Below are positions 6,054 through 12,190 of a stretch of DNA of 12,726 bases, in pieces (the stretch's first letter is position 1; the number at the start of each line of letters is the position of its first letter). The stretch lies in NCBI GenBank assembly GCA_955652195.1, contig CATPBC010000397.1, positions 1 to 12,726 of the forward strand, in the 5' to 3' direction. A program made the position numbers and the translations under genes. The notes beneath the pieces are model-generated. The model searched no databases. It saw only the letters and a program-made list of their open reading frames with translations, and had not been told where the DNA came from. Source of the DNA: an uncultured Xanthobacteraceae bacterium. Its GTDB lineage: Bacteria > Pseudomonadota > Alphaproteobacteria > Rhizobiales > Xanthobacteraceae.

Positions 6054-6566
6054 ATGACAGAAACCAGTACTGCCGCCACCAAAGCCAAGACTGCGAAGCA
6101 CGCCACCTCCCCGTTTGGCCTGCCGGACTACGGGATTCCGAATTTCGAGATGCCAAAATTCGACATGTCGAATATGGAAATGCCGGATGCATTTCGTGAG
6201 ATGACCGAGAAGGGCGTCGCGCATGCTAAGGACACCTACGCCAAGGCGAAGATGGCCAGCGAGGAAACAGCCGACCTGCTCCAAAATAGCTATGCGGCCG
6301 TCGCCAAGGGCGCCACAGACTACAATCTCAAGCTGATCGAGATTGCACGCACCAACACTCGCGCCGCCTTTGACTACGCCGATGAGCTGTTGGGCGTGAA
6401 ATCCCCGTCTGAGTTTATCGAACTGTCGACTGCGCAAATGCGCAAGCAATTCGACATGTTTTCTGCGCAGAACAAGGAGCTTTGCGCGCTCGCTCAGGAG
6501 ACGGCGACTGAGGCTGCCAAGTCAATCAAGACGAGAGTGTCCAAGGCGTTCAACACGGCCCCCTGA
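6054..6566 (+). CDS. Phasin family protein (170 residues)
   Basis: Phasins coat polyhydroxyalkanoate granules and control their number and size; some also act as stress-protective, chaperone-like proteins. Residues ~45-165 form a largely helical, alanine-rich amphipathic domain typical of the Phasin_2 family (EETADLLQNSYAAVAKGATD, then NTRAAFDYADELLGVKSPSE, FIELSTAQMRKQFDMF, AQETATEAAKSIKTRVSKAF). The N-terminus (residues ~20-46) is an unusual Pro/Phe/Met-rich stretch (FGLPDYGIPNFEMPKFDM). I chose ATG 6054 because AAAGGA (6040-6045) lies 8 bases upstream; the frame is open further upstream but without a site. It precedes groES by 104 bp on the same strand, which links granule coating and protein folding in one stress-related cluster. 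Granule binding itself is inferred from the family. Confidence 0.88.
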   Translation: MTETSTAATKAKTAKHATSPFGLPDYGIPNFEMPKFDMSNMEMPDAFREMTEKGVAHAKDTYAKAKMASEETADLLQNSYAAVAKGATDYNLKLIEIARTNTRAAFDYADELLGVKSPSEFIELSTAQMRKQFDMFSAQNKELCALAQETATEAAKSIKTRVSKAFNTAP

Positions 6567-6576
6567 ATCGCAGCGG

Positions 6577-6616
6577 TTTCGAAATATTGGACCCGCAACG
6601 AACAGCTTTCGAAATA
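6577..6616. promoter_or_regulatory. Twin TTTCGAAATA boxes, 30 bp apart, upstream of groES
   Basis: TTTCGAAATA occurs at 6577-6586 and again at 6607-6616. Each contains the 8-bp palindrome TTTCGAAA. The 30-bp spacing is close to three helical turns, placing both on one face of the DNA, 55-95 bp before the groES start. A weak -35-like TTGGAC (6587-6592) sits between them and the second box would overlap the -10 region. They may be an operator pair. They do not match the CIRCE element bound by HrcA. Confidence 0.45.
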
Positions 6617-6634
6617 ACGATCAGTTTTCCAATC

Positions 6635-6651
6635 CGTCAGACTTTTTGACG
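6635..6651 (+). other. Short hairpin in the groES leader
   Basis: CGTCA (6635-6639) and TGACG (6647-6651) pair around a 7-base loop (GACTTTT), ending 7 bases before the groES ribosome-binding site. The stem is short; an RNA role is speculative. Confidence 0.2.
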
Positions 6652-6670
6652 AAGCCTTAGGAGGACGCCC

Positions 6671-6997
6671 ATGAAATTCCGGCCACTTCACGACCGTGTT
6701 GTCATCGAGCGAATCGATGCCGAGGCGAAGACCGCCGGTGGCATAATTATTCCCGACACCGCCCAGGAGAAGCCGCAGCAAGGCAAAGTCATCGCCGTTG
6801 GACCCGGCGGCCGCGACGAGCGCGGCAAGCTGATCCCGATCGACGTCAAAGTCGGCAACCGCATCCTGTTCGGCAAGTGGTCTGGCACCGAAGTCAAAAT
6901 CGATGATGTCGAATACCTCATCATGAAAGAGAGCGACATCATGGGGGTGCTGGCCATGGCCGAGGTCAAGAACGAGACCAGGAAGAAGGCGGCCTGA
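6671..6997 (+). CDS. groES: Co-chaperonin GroES
   Basis: GroES forms the heptameric lid of the GroEL folding chamber in the cytoplasm. The protein starts with the canonical [13 protein letters not shown], carries the GroEL-binding mobile loop with its hydrophobic tripeptide at I25-I27 ([20 protein letters not shown]), the [11 protein letters not shown] roof loop and the C-terminal [13 protein letters not shown]. At 108 residues it is about ten longer than the common ~95-97, because of the tail [13 protein letters not shown] after the last strand. The start is certain: AGGAGG (6659-6664) lies 6 bases before the ATG. groEL follows 132 bp downstream on the same strand, the usual operon order. 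Upstream are twin TTTCGAAA boxes but no CIRCE element. Bradyrhizobia often have several groESL copies under different control; this is probably one of them. Confidence 0.97.
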   Translation: MKFRPLHDRVVIERIDAEAKTAGGIIIPDTAQEKPQQGKVIAVGPGGRDERGKLIPIDVKVGNRILFGKWSGTEVKIDDVEYLIMKESDIMGVLAMAEVKNETRKKAA

Positions 6998-7027
6998 TTG
7001 CGCTCTTTAAATTCTTGTCCTGAGGAC

Positions 7028-7100
7028 ACCGCGAAGCGGTCGATTCGTAGGCTGAGAAAAAAACATCACCTTCGGGGCTCGCCCAACATGCGCTCCCCGA
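7028..7100 (+). other. Two hairpins in the groES-groEL spacer
   Basis: ACCGC-GAA-GCGGT (7028-7040) is a perfect 5-bp stem with a triloop. TCGGGG (7072-7077) pairs with CCCCGA (7095-7100), and the stem continues past a 2x2 internal loop as CGC/GCG (7080-7082 with 7090-7092), with a 7-base loop. Neither is followed by a T run, so they should not end transcription. They may set mRNA stability or cleavage between the two cistrons. Confidence 0.35.
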
Positions 7101-7129
7101 GTTGAGATCAAACAAAAGGGAATATTGAG

Positions 7130-8770
7130 ATGTCTGCCAAGGAAGTTAAATTCTCGGTCGACGCGCGCGACAGAATGTTGCACGGCATCGATACACTCAC
7201 CCACGCGGTACGCGTGACGCTGGGCCCCAAGGGCCGCAACGTCATACTCGACAAGTCGTTTGGCGCACCACGCATTACCAAGGACGGCGTGACCGTCGCC
7301 AAGGAGATCGAGCTCGAAGACAAATTCGAGAACATGGGTGCGCAGATGGTGCGCGAGGTTGCCTCGAAGACCTCCGACCAGGCGGGTGACGGCACGACGA
7401 CGGCGACCGTGCTCGCTCACGCGATCGTCAGAGAAGGTGCCAAGGCTGTCGCCGCCGGCATGAATCCGATGGACCTTAAGCGCGGTGTCGATTTGGCCGT
7501 CGAGACCATTGTCACCGACCTGCAGAAGAACTCCAAGAATGTCACCTCGAACGAGGAGATCGCCCAAGTCGGCACCATCTCGGCCAATGGCGATGCGGAA
7601 ATTGGTCGTTTCATCGCCGATGCGATGAAAAAGGTCGGCAACGAAGGCGTGATCACTGTCGAGGAAGCAAAGTCGCTCGAGACCGAGCTTGAAGTGGTTG
7701 AGGGCATGCAGTTCGACCGCGGCTATATCTCGCCCTACTTCGTCACCAATGCCGATAAAATGCGGGTGGAAATGGAAGACCCGTATATCCTGATCTACGA
7801 AAAGAAGCTTTCCGGACTGCAGGAGCTCCTGCCGTTGCTGGAAGCGGTGGTGCAAGCGAGCAAGCCGTTGCTGATTATTGCCGAGGATGTCGAGGGTGAG
7901 GCGCTAGCCACCCTCGTGGTCAACAAGCTGCGCGGCGGCCTCAAGGTGGCGGGTGTCAAAGCCCCCGGCTTCGGCGATCGCCGTAAGGCAATCCTCGAGG
8001 ATATTGCGATCCTCACGGGCGGCACCATGATCTCCGCCGACCTCGGCATTAAGCTCGAGAACGTAACAATCAATATGCTCGGACGCGCCAAGAAAGTGAT
8101 GATCGACAAGGAGAACACCACGGTCGTCGGCGGCGCGGGTAAGAAGGCCGATATTCAGGCGCGTATTACCCAGATCAAGGCGCAGATCGAGGAAACTACC
8201 TCTGACTACGACCGGGAGAAGCTGCAAGAGCGACTGGCCAAGCTCGCCGGCGGCGTCGCAGTGCTTCGCGTCGGCGGCGCGACCGAGATCGAGGTGAAGG
8301 AGCGCAAGGACCGCGTCGATGACGCCATGCATGCAACCCGCGCCGCGGTTGAGGAAGGTATTCTGCCTGGCGGCGGCGTTGCGCTGCTGCGCGGCATCAA
8401 AGCTCTGGAGAAGCTCAAAGTTCACAACGACGATCAGCGAACTGGCATTGAAATTGTTAAGAAGGCGCTCTCGTGGCCGACGCGCCAAATCGCAGCTAAC
8501 GCTGGTGAGGATGGTTCGATCGTCGTTGGTAAGATCCTGGAAAAGGACACCTACGCCTTCGGCTATGACGCACAAACCGGCGAGTATGGCAACTTGGTGT
8601 CGAAGGGCATCATCGACCCAACCAAAGTTGTGCGGATTGCGCTGCAGGGGGCGGCCTCCATTGCGGGTCTGCTGATTACCACCGAGGCGATGGTTGCCGA
8701 GCTGCCGAAGAAGCAGAGCCCAGCGATGCCGGGCGGTCCTGGTGGAGGTATGGGCGGCATGGATTTCTGA
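7130..8770 (+). CDS. groEL: Chaperonin GroEL (60 kDa)
   Basis: GroEL is the ATP-driven double-ring chaperonin that folds proteins together with GroES. The 546 residues match the family length. ATP-site elements are present: TLGPKGRNV (30-38), D52 in [23 protein letters not shown] with D87, D398 in the segment [15 protein letters not shown] followed by GGGVAL (414-419), and IIDPTKV near 496. The C-terminus is the usual flexible GGM tail ([12 protein letters not shown]). The start follows AAAAGGG about 10 bases upstream. Residues 448-464 read [17 protein letters not shown] where the commonest bacterial form is close to QAPxRQIAxNAGxxGS; that variant and [17 protein letters not shown] near the N-terminus suggest one of the additional rhizobial GroEL paralogues rather than the housekeeping copy. 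A terminator follows the gene. Confidence 0.98.
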   Translation: MSAKEVKFSVDARDRMLHGIDTLTHAVRVTLGPKGRNVILDKSFGAPRITKDGVTVAKEIELEDKFENMGAQMVREVASKTSDQAGDGTTTATVLAHAIVREGAKAVAAGMNPMDLKRGVDLAVETIVTDLQKNSKNVTSNEEIAQVGTISANGDAEIGRFIADAMKKVGNEGVITVEEAKSLETELEVVEGMQFDRGYISPYFVTNADKMRVEMEDPYILIYEKKLSGLQELLPLLEAVVQASKPLLIIAEDVEGEALATLVVNKLRGGLKVAGVKAPGFGDRRKAILEDIAILTGGTMISADLGIKLENVTINMLGRAKKVMIDKENTTVVGGAGKKADIQARITQIKAQIEETTSDYDREKLQERLAKLAGGVAVLRVGGATEIEVKERKDRVDDAMHATRAAVEEGILPGGGVALLRGIKALEKLKVHNDDQRTGIEIVKKALSWPTRQIAANAGEDGSIVVGKILEKDTYAFGYDAQTGEYGNLVSKGIIDPTKVVRIALQGAASIAGLLITTEAMVAELPKKQSPAMPGGPGGGMGGMDF

Positions 8771-8798
8771 GGCGCTCGATCGTTCATTGAGAACAACG

Positions 8799-8823
8799 AG
8801 GGCCGGGCACGCCGGCCTTCTTT
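8799..8823 (+). terminator. Intrinsic terminator of groESL
   Basis: GGCCGG (8801-8806) pairs with CCGGCC (8812-8817) around a 5-base loop, extended by weaker A-T and G-U pairs, and is followed by TTCTTT. It begins about 30 bases after the groEL stop. Confidence 0.75.
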
Positions 8824-8865
8824 GAAACTAACAGCTACATTGCAGTCCACAGTTGGAGGGAGCGG

Positions 8866-8979
8866 ATGATGCCGACGGGCGACGTTCGTGCCGGTTTCGC
8901 AATCAAAGTAGGCTATTTTTTCTTGGCGGCCGCCGTACTCGTGTTTATCGCCATGCTGGCGCTGACTCTCCACCCCTAA
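8866..8979 (+). CDS. Membrane miniprotein (37 residues)
   Basis: This is a very short gene of unknown function. The frame begins ATGATG and encodes MMPTGDVRAGFAIKVGYFFL, then a strongly hydrophobic run (AAAVLVFIAMLALTL) ending in HP and TAA. One TM helix covers about residues 15-35, with a short N-terminal part carrying R8 and K14. The ribosome-binding site is unusually strong: GGAGGGAG (8855-8862) ends 3 bases before the first ATG and 6 before the second, so the second ATG (8869, 36 residues) may be the real start. It lies just after the groESL terminator and 21 bases before the next ORF in the same reading frame, so the two are probably cotranscribed. Single-helix miniproteins of this size often act as regulators of larger membrane proteins, but no partner is evident. 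Confidence 0.65.
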   Translation: MMPTGDVRAGFAIKVGYFFLAAAVLVFIAMLALTLHP

Positions 8980-9000
8980 TCGGTCAGCGGTGCAATTTCG

Positions 9001-9264
9001 ATGACCATACGAACGAGCAGCAAAACGGTGTCATTTGCTCGTCCCTTTTTGCTGAAGGGCGTTGATCGGGTATTGGCAGCCGGACAGTATAAGGTCACAA
9101 CGGACGAAGAACTCATCGAAGAATTGTCATTTCCCGTTTATCGTCGCGTTGCTACAATGATCTTCGTACCGGCAGATTCCCAAAATTCTTCCTCGGTCGA
9201 GATGGTAGCTATTGATCCTCGTGACCTTCAGGACGCGCAGGATCGTGACGCCGAAGCTCCTTGA
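9001..9264 (+). CDS. Conserved-looking hypothetical protein (87 residues)
   Basis: No function can be assigned. The product is soluble, with a central module at about residues 8-60: KTVSFARPFLLKGVDRVLAA, then GQYKVTTDEELIEELSF, then PVYRRVATMIFVPA, and an acidic tail (AIDPRDLQDAQDRDAEAP). This order looks like a small beta-rich fold, and similar short proteins occur in bradyrhizobia as hypothetical proteins (from memory). There is no signal peptide, TM segment or cysteine. No clear ribosome-binding site precedes the ATG; the 37-residue ORF ends 21 bases upstream in the same frame (TAA, then 7 sense codons), so translation may be coupled to it. A hairpin lies 13 bases after the stop. Confidence 0.75.
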   Translation: MTIRTSSKTVSFARPFLLKGVDRVLAAGQYKVTTDEELIEELSFPVYRRVATMIFVPADSQNSSSVEMVAIDPRDLQDAQDRDAEAP

Positions 9265-9276
9265 ACTCCATCCCCA

Positions 9277-9292
9277 ACGGCGCACGCGCCGT
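9277..9292 (+). terminator. GC-rich hairpin after the 87-residue gene
   Basis: ACGGCG (9277-9282) and CGCCGT (9287-9292) pair perfectly around the loop CACG, 13 bases after the stop. No T run follows (GTGCGTTACG), so it is at best a weak or factor-dependent terminator. Confidence 0.35.
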
Positions 9293-9319
9293 GTGCGTTA
9301 CGCGCAAACTTGGCCGCTC

Positions 9320-9410
9320 GACTTCTGTTGTGGGTCAAAGCCAGACGAAACCCGATGTCCGAGTTAGATCTATTTATCTCCTGATAACGGACTTCCAGAG
9401 CGGGATGAGA
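9320..9410. repeat. Possible bradyrhizobial-type intergenic repeat
   Basis: The stretch contains TGTGGGTCAAAGCCAGAC, then GATGTCCGAGTTAG, then TCTCCTGATAACGGACTTCC. From memory this resembles a repeat of the form GGGTCAAAAGCAGAC / ATGTCCGCTTATCCCCTGATAACGGAC seen in intergenic DNA of Bradyrhizobium and relatives. It has the same GATGTCCG core as the spacer at 1985-2130. It is diverged and not coding. Confidence 0.3.
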
Positions 9411-9443
9411 TTTCGTCGAATCGTCATCCTGCTACTTTTCTCT

Positions 9444-9582
9444 GAGCATGATCCGTTCCGACCTGCCTTCGCCCGCCGAAGCATCAGACGAAGGTTCAAA
9501 CGGTTACCAAGCTTCGCGCAGGCGGGAAACCGGCAACCACCCACGGATCAAGTCCGAGGGCAAGCTTTTCGGGATCGTGCTT
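9444..9582. repeat. 139-bp element bounded by inverted ends
   Basis: GAGCATGATCC (9444-9454) and GGATCGTGCTT (9572-9582) are inverted copies matching at 9 of 11 positions. Inside lies another 6-bp inverted pair, CCTTCG/CGAAGG. The ends resemble the GAGCATGATCC motif common in bradyrhizobial intergenic repeats (from memory). No ORF inside looks real. The element ends 9 bases before the stop codon of the minus-strand propeller gene and may shape its 3' end. Confidence 0.35.
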
Positions 9583-9591
9583 TAGTACACC

Positions 9592-10764
9592 TCAATGCCC
9601 GGCGGTGCGGATGCCGTCGGGGCCGCCCGTGACTTTGAGCTGGCCGGTCACTTTCAGGCTTTTGCCGTTGAAGCTGACGACTGCAAGCGCGTTATCGACC
9701 ATGCTCTGCGCCAGCAGCGTCTTGCCGTCATGGCTCCAGGCTACGCCTTGCGGCCACTTTCCGATGTTAACTTCGGCCACCTTGGTAAGCGTGGTTCCCT
9801 TGACGCTGAAAACGACGAGCAGACCGTTATCTTTGTAGAACGGATGGCTCGGCGCCAGATTCGAGCCGTTCTGCGGGATCACCGCCAAATACTTGCCATC
9901 GTCTGAAAACGCCAGGTCTTCGATGTATTGCCCAACATCCACGGTGCTGACGATGCGCGGCGCTTTTCCGCTCAGATCGATGACATTCACAGGCATGATG
10001 TCGCCGGCGTTAGCTCCCTGATTGTCGACGACCGCGATGTCGCCTTTGGGGCTGACTTCGACCGCGTAGGGCCGGAAGCCGCCAGTCATGACCCGCTTGG
10101 TATCGGTAACCTTGCTGCCGTCAACCGAGAGAACCGAAATTCGATGATCGCCGTCACGGGTGACGAGCGCAGTCTTGCCGTCAGGCGTGAAAGCCACTGC
10201 GCTTGGACTCGATTTCGGATCGCCGAAATCGATTTTTCCAGCGGCAGTCAATTTGTTGCCAGCGATCGTAAAGATGGAGACGGTGCCTTCGTGACGATTA
10301 GCCACCAAGGCCAAGGTACCGGCTTTGTTGATCGCCATGCCATTCGCTCCAAGACCCGACTCGAGCGTCGCGATCACGGCCGGCGGTTTGGCCTTGAGAT
10401 CGATTACCGAAACGCGGTTGTCCGGGACTTGCTTTTTCGGATCGGCTGGATCGAGCTTCATGCTGGAGGCGACCAGCGCGAAGGATTCATCGGGCGCAAC
10501 GGCCACGTTTTGCGGCGGGCCGGCTACGCTCGACGGCGCCTTGAACTCGGCAATGATCTTTGGCGGCGAAACGCCGAGGTTGATTATGGTGACGGTGTCG
10601 TCGACGGGGTTCGCAGGCACCGAGACGGTGCCGTTGTTGAGGACAACCTTGCCGTCATTTGACGACACTGCGATTTGTGCCACGGCATTGAGCGAGAATA
10701 ATGGAAGGGCGGTGATGGCGCCTGCAACCATGACCACCTGAATTCTTGAAATACGGTATTTCAT
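9592..10764 (-). CDS. Secreted YncE-like beta-propeller protein (390 residues)
   Basis: The N-terminus is a typical Sec signal peptide: a basic start (MKYRISRIQ), a hydrophobic core (VVMVAGAITALPLFSL) and an AVA-Q cleavage site near residue 29. The mature protein is built of repeated four-stranded blades with the recurring pattern of a hydrophobic strand, D/N-G-K/T turn and A-L-V strand, for instance VAFTPDGKTALVTRDGDHRI, AVEVSPKGDIAVVDNQ, LAFSDDGKYLAVIPQNG and VAWSHDGKTLLAQSMVDNAL. This places it among the YVTN/YncE/lactonase-like seven-bladed propellers. It should act in the periplasm; no catalytic or metal site is evident, so binding or scaffolding is as likely as enzyme activity. The start is certain: GGGAGG (10770-10775, minus) lies 5 bases before the ATG. 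It follows the kinase gene on the same strand after a gap of about 100 bp that contains a possible promoter of its own. Confidence 0.88.
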   Translation of the reverse strand: MKYRISRIQVVMVAGAITALPLFSLNAVAQIAVSSNDGKVVLNNGTVSVPANPVDDTVTIINLGVSPPKIIAEFKAPSSVAGPPQNVAVAPDESFALVASSMKLDPADPKKQVPDNRVSVIDLKAKPPAVIATLESGLGANGMAINKAGTLALVANRHEGTVSIFTIAGNKLTAAGKIDFGDPKSSPSAVAFTPDGKTALVTRDGDHRISVLSVDGSKVTDTKRVMTGGFRPYAVEVSPKGDIAVVDNQGANAGDIMPVNVIDLSGKAPRIVSTVDVGQYIEDLAFSDDGKYLAVIPQNGSNLAPSHPFYKDNGLLVVFSVKGTTLTKVAEVNIGKWPQGVAWSHDGKTLLAQSMVDNALAVVSFNGKSLKVTGQLKVTGGPDGIRTAGH

Positions 10765-10820
10765 TTATTCCTCCCAGTCCGTTTTTTAGGACCGCCGAGC
10801 ACAGCGATCGCCTGATATGG

Positions 10821-10849
10821 ATTATTTAGCAGACCCAAGAATCGATCAA
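10821..10849 (-). promoter_or_regulatory. Candidate sigma-70 promoter of the propeller gene
   Basis: On the minus strand TTGATC (10849-10844) and AATAAT (10826-10821) are separated by exactly 17 bp. The predicted transcript would start near 10814, about 50 bases before the ATG. This supports separate transcription from the kinase gene. Confidence 0.4.
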
Positions 10850-10865
10850 GCACGACAGCTGAAGT

Positions 10866-12074
10866 TCAGCGCGGGTTACTAGACGTCGCCGTCGCCGCGG
10901 CGATGGCCTCGCGCAGCATGCTGGGGCTGAGCGGCTTGTGCAAGTAAGCATTCATGCCGGCGGTCAGCGCCGCCTCGCGATCGCCGGGCTCACTGTGCCC
11001 GGATATTCCGATGATCGGTGTCGCGCCGAGCTTTCCGCCGAGCACGCGAATGCGCCGGGTTGCTTCCAATCCATCGATCCCAGTCAACGTCACGTCCATG
11101 AGGATCGCGTCATAGCCGCGCGCCGCCGCCGCCACGGCTTGCTCTCCGGACTCGACGAAATCGACCCGATGGCCGAGCTCGGTCAGGATGGTGCTGAGAA
11201 TGACGCGCCCGTAAGGATTGTCCTCCGCGCACAGGATCTTCAGACGGCGCGCCAGCATCGCGCTTTGGCGCGTGGGCGCTGTCTCCTGCGCCTCGGCCGG
11301 TCCGATCGGCAGCACTGCGGAAAAATCAAAAGCCGAGCCGCGTCCTGGCGTGCTGCTGACTGTCAGATCGCCGCCCATGCGCTTGGCCAAGATTTTCACC
11401 ACGCTCAAGCCGAGGCCGGCGCCGCCATAGCGGCGGGCGATATCGGCGCTTGCTTGCGCGAACGGCCGGAACAGCCGCTTTATCTCGGCGCGCGTAAGTC
11501 CGATCCCGCTATCGCGGACAATGCAATGCAGCTGCGCGCGGCCTCGCCCGGCAGGATTGGCGCGCGCTTCCAATTCCACCGAACCTTGGGCAGTAAACTT
11601 CACTGCATTGTCGATGAGATTTTCCAATGCCGCGCGCAGCCTGACCGCATCGCCGATCAAGCGCTCGGGCAGACCGTCCGCGATCTTTACCGCCGCGCGA
11701 AGCCCCTTGGTCTGCGCCCGCACCGCTAATGTCTCGCCCAGCGCCTCGATCAGACGGCGCGGCCGAAAAACCTCCTGTTGCAAAGTCAAAGAGCCGGCAT
11801 CGGCTTTGGCGGCGTCGACCATCAAAGTGGTCAGCGCGGCGAGATGCTCGGCGCTGGTTTTGATGTCCGATGCCCATTGCCGTTCGCGCTCGCCGAGGTT
11901 GGAGCTTGCCAGCAATTCGCCAAGCGCCAGGATACCGGTCAGTGAGGTGCGCATGTCATGCGCAAAGACCGACAGCGCACCGGCAGGCACTGACCGTGCG
12001 GACCGCGTAGCCCCGCGCCGGCGCACGCGCCGCCGCAATGGCTTGCGTTTTTGTTTGTTCCTCGCTCGCGCCAT
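10866..12074 (-). CDS. Soluble hybrid histidine kinase with C-terminal receiver domain
   Basis: A two-component signalling protein of 402 residues without TM segment or recognisable sensor domain. In order (from the ATG at 12074): a strongly basic N-terminus (residues 1-29, many Arg and Lys), the HisKA helix pair with phospho-acceptor H39 in FAHDMRTSLTGILALGELL, the ATPase domain with N-box ENLIDNAVKF (~151-160), G1 box DSGIGL (188-193) and G2 box GGAGLGLSVV (217-226), and a receiver domain with acidic pair E284-D285, phospho-acceptor D327 in ILMDV, S358 in GISGHS and K380 in HKP. All catalytic positions are intact. I chose ATG 12074 because GAGG (in GAGGGGCTTT) precedes it; the frame is open to 12140, giving 424 residues. 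It lies 116 bp after gluQ on the same strand. The final phosphate acceptor is unknown. Confidence 0.9.
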   Translation of the reverse strand: MARARNKQKRKPLRRRVRRRGATRSARSVPAGALSVFAHDMRTSLTGILALGELLASSNLGERERQWASDIKTSAEHLAALTTLMVDAAKADAGSLTLQQEVFRPRRLIEALGETLAVRAQTKGLRAAVKIADGLPERLIGDAVRLRAALENLIDNAVKFTAQGSVELEARANPAGRGRAQLHCIVRDSGIGLTRAEIKRLFRPFAQASADIARRYGGAGLGLSVVKILAKRMGGDLTVSSTPGRGSAFDFSAVLPIGPAEAQETAPTRQSAMLARRLKILCAEDNPYGRVILSTILTELGHRVDFVESGEQAVAAAARGYDAILMDVTLTGIDGLEATRRIRVLGGKLGATPIIGISGHSEPGDREAALTAGMNAYLHKPLSPSMLREAIAAATATSSNPR

Positions 12075-12190
12075 AAAGCCCCTCGGCGCCCCTGCCGTCC
12101 CGGAGCTCAGCATGACATGCCCAGGCTGCCAGCAAAACAACCTGCGCGCGATTAGGCGCCCTCTTCACGGTTTCCAGCTCACCGCCCAGC

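Noticed and set aside
6567..6670. CIRCE, sigma-32 or sigma-54/NifA site before groES
   Set aside because: No TTAGCACTC-N9-GAGTGCTAA, no TGGC-N8-TGC, no TGT-N10-ACA and no convincing heat-shock promoter were found by eye.
7007..8575. Long minus-strand ORFs across groEL
   Set aside because: They are antisense shadows of groEL with no ribosome-binding site or recognisable domain.
9489..9510. GGTTCAAAC resembling a tRNA T-loop
   Set aside because: No acceptor stem, anticodon arm or D arm could be placed around it.
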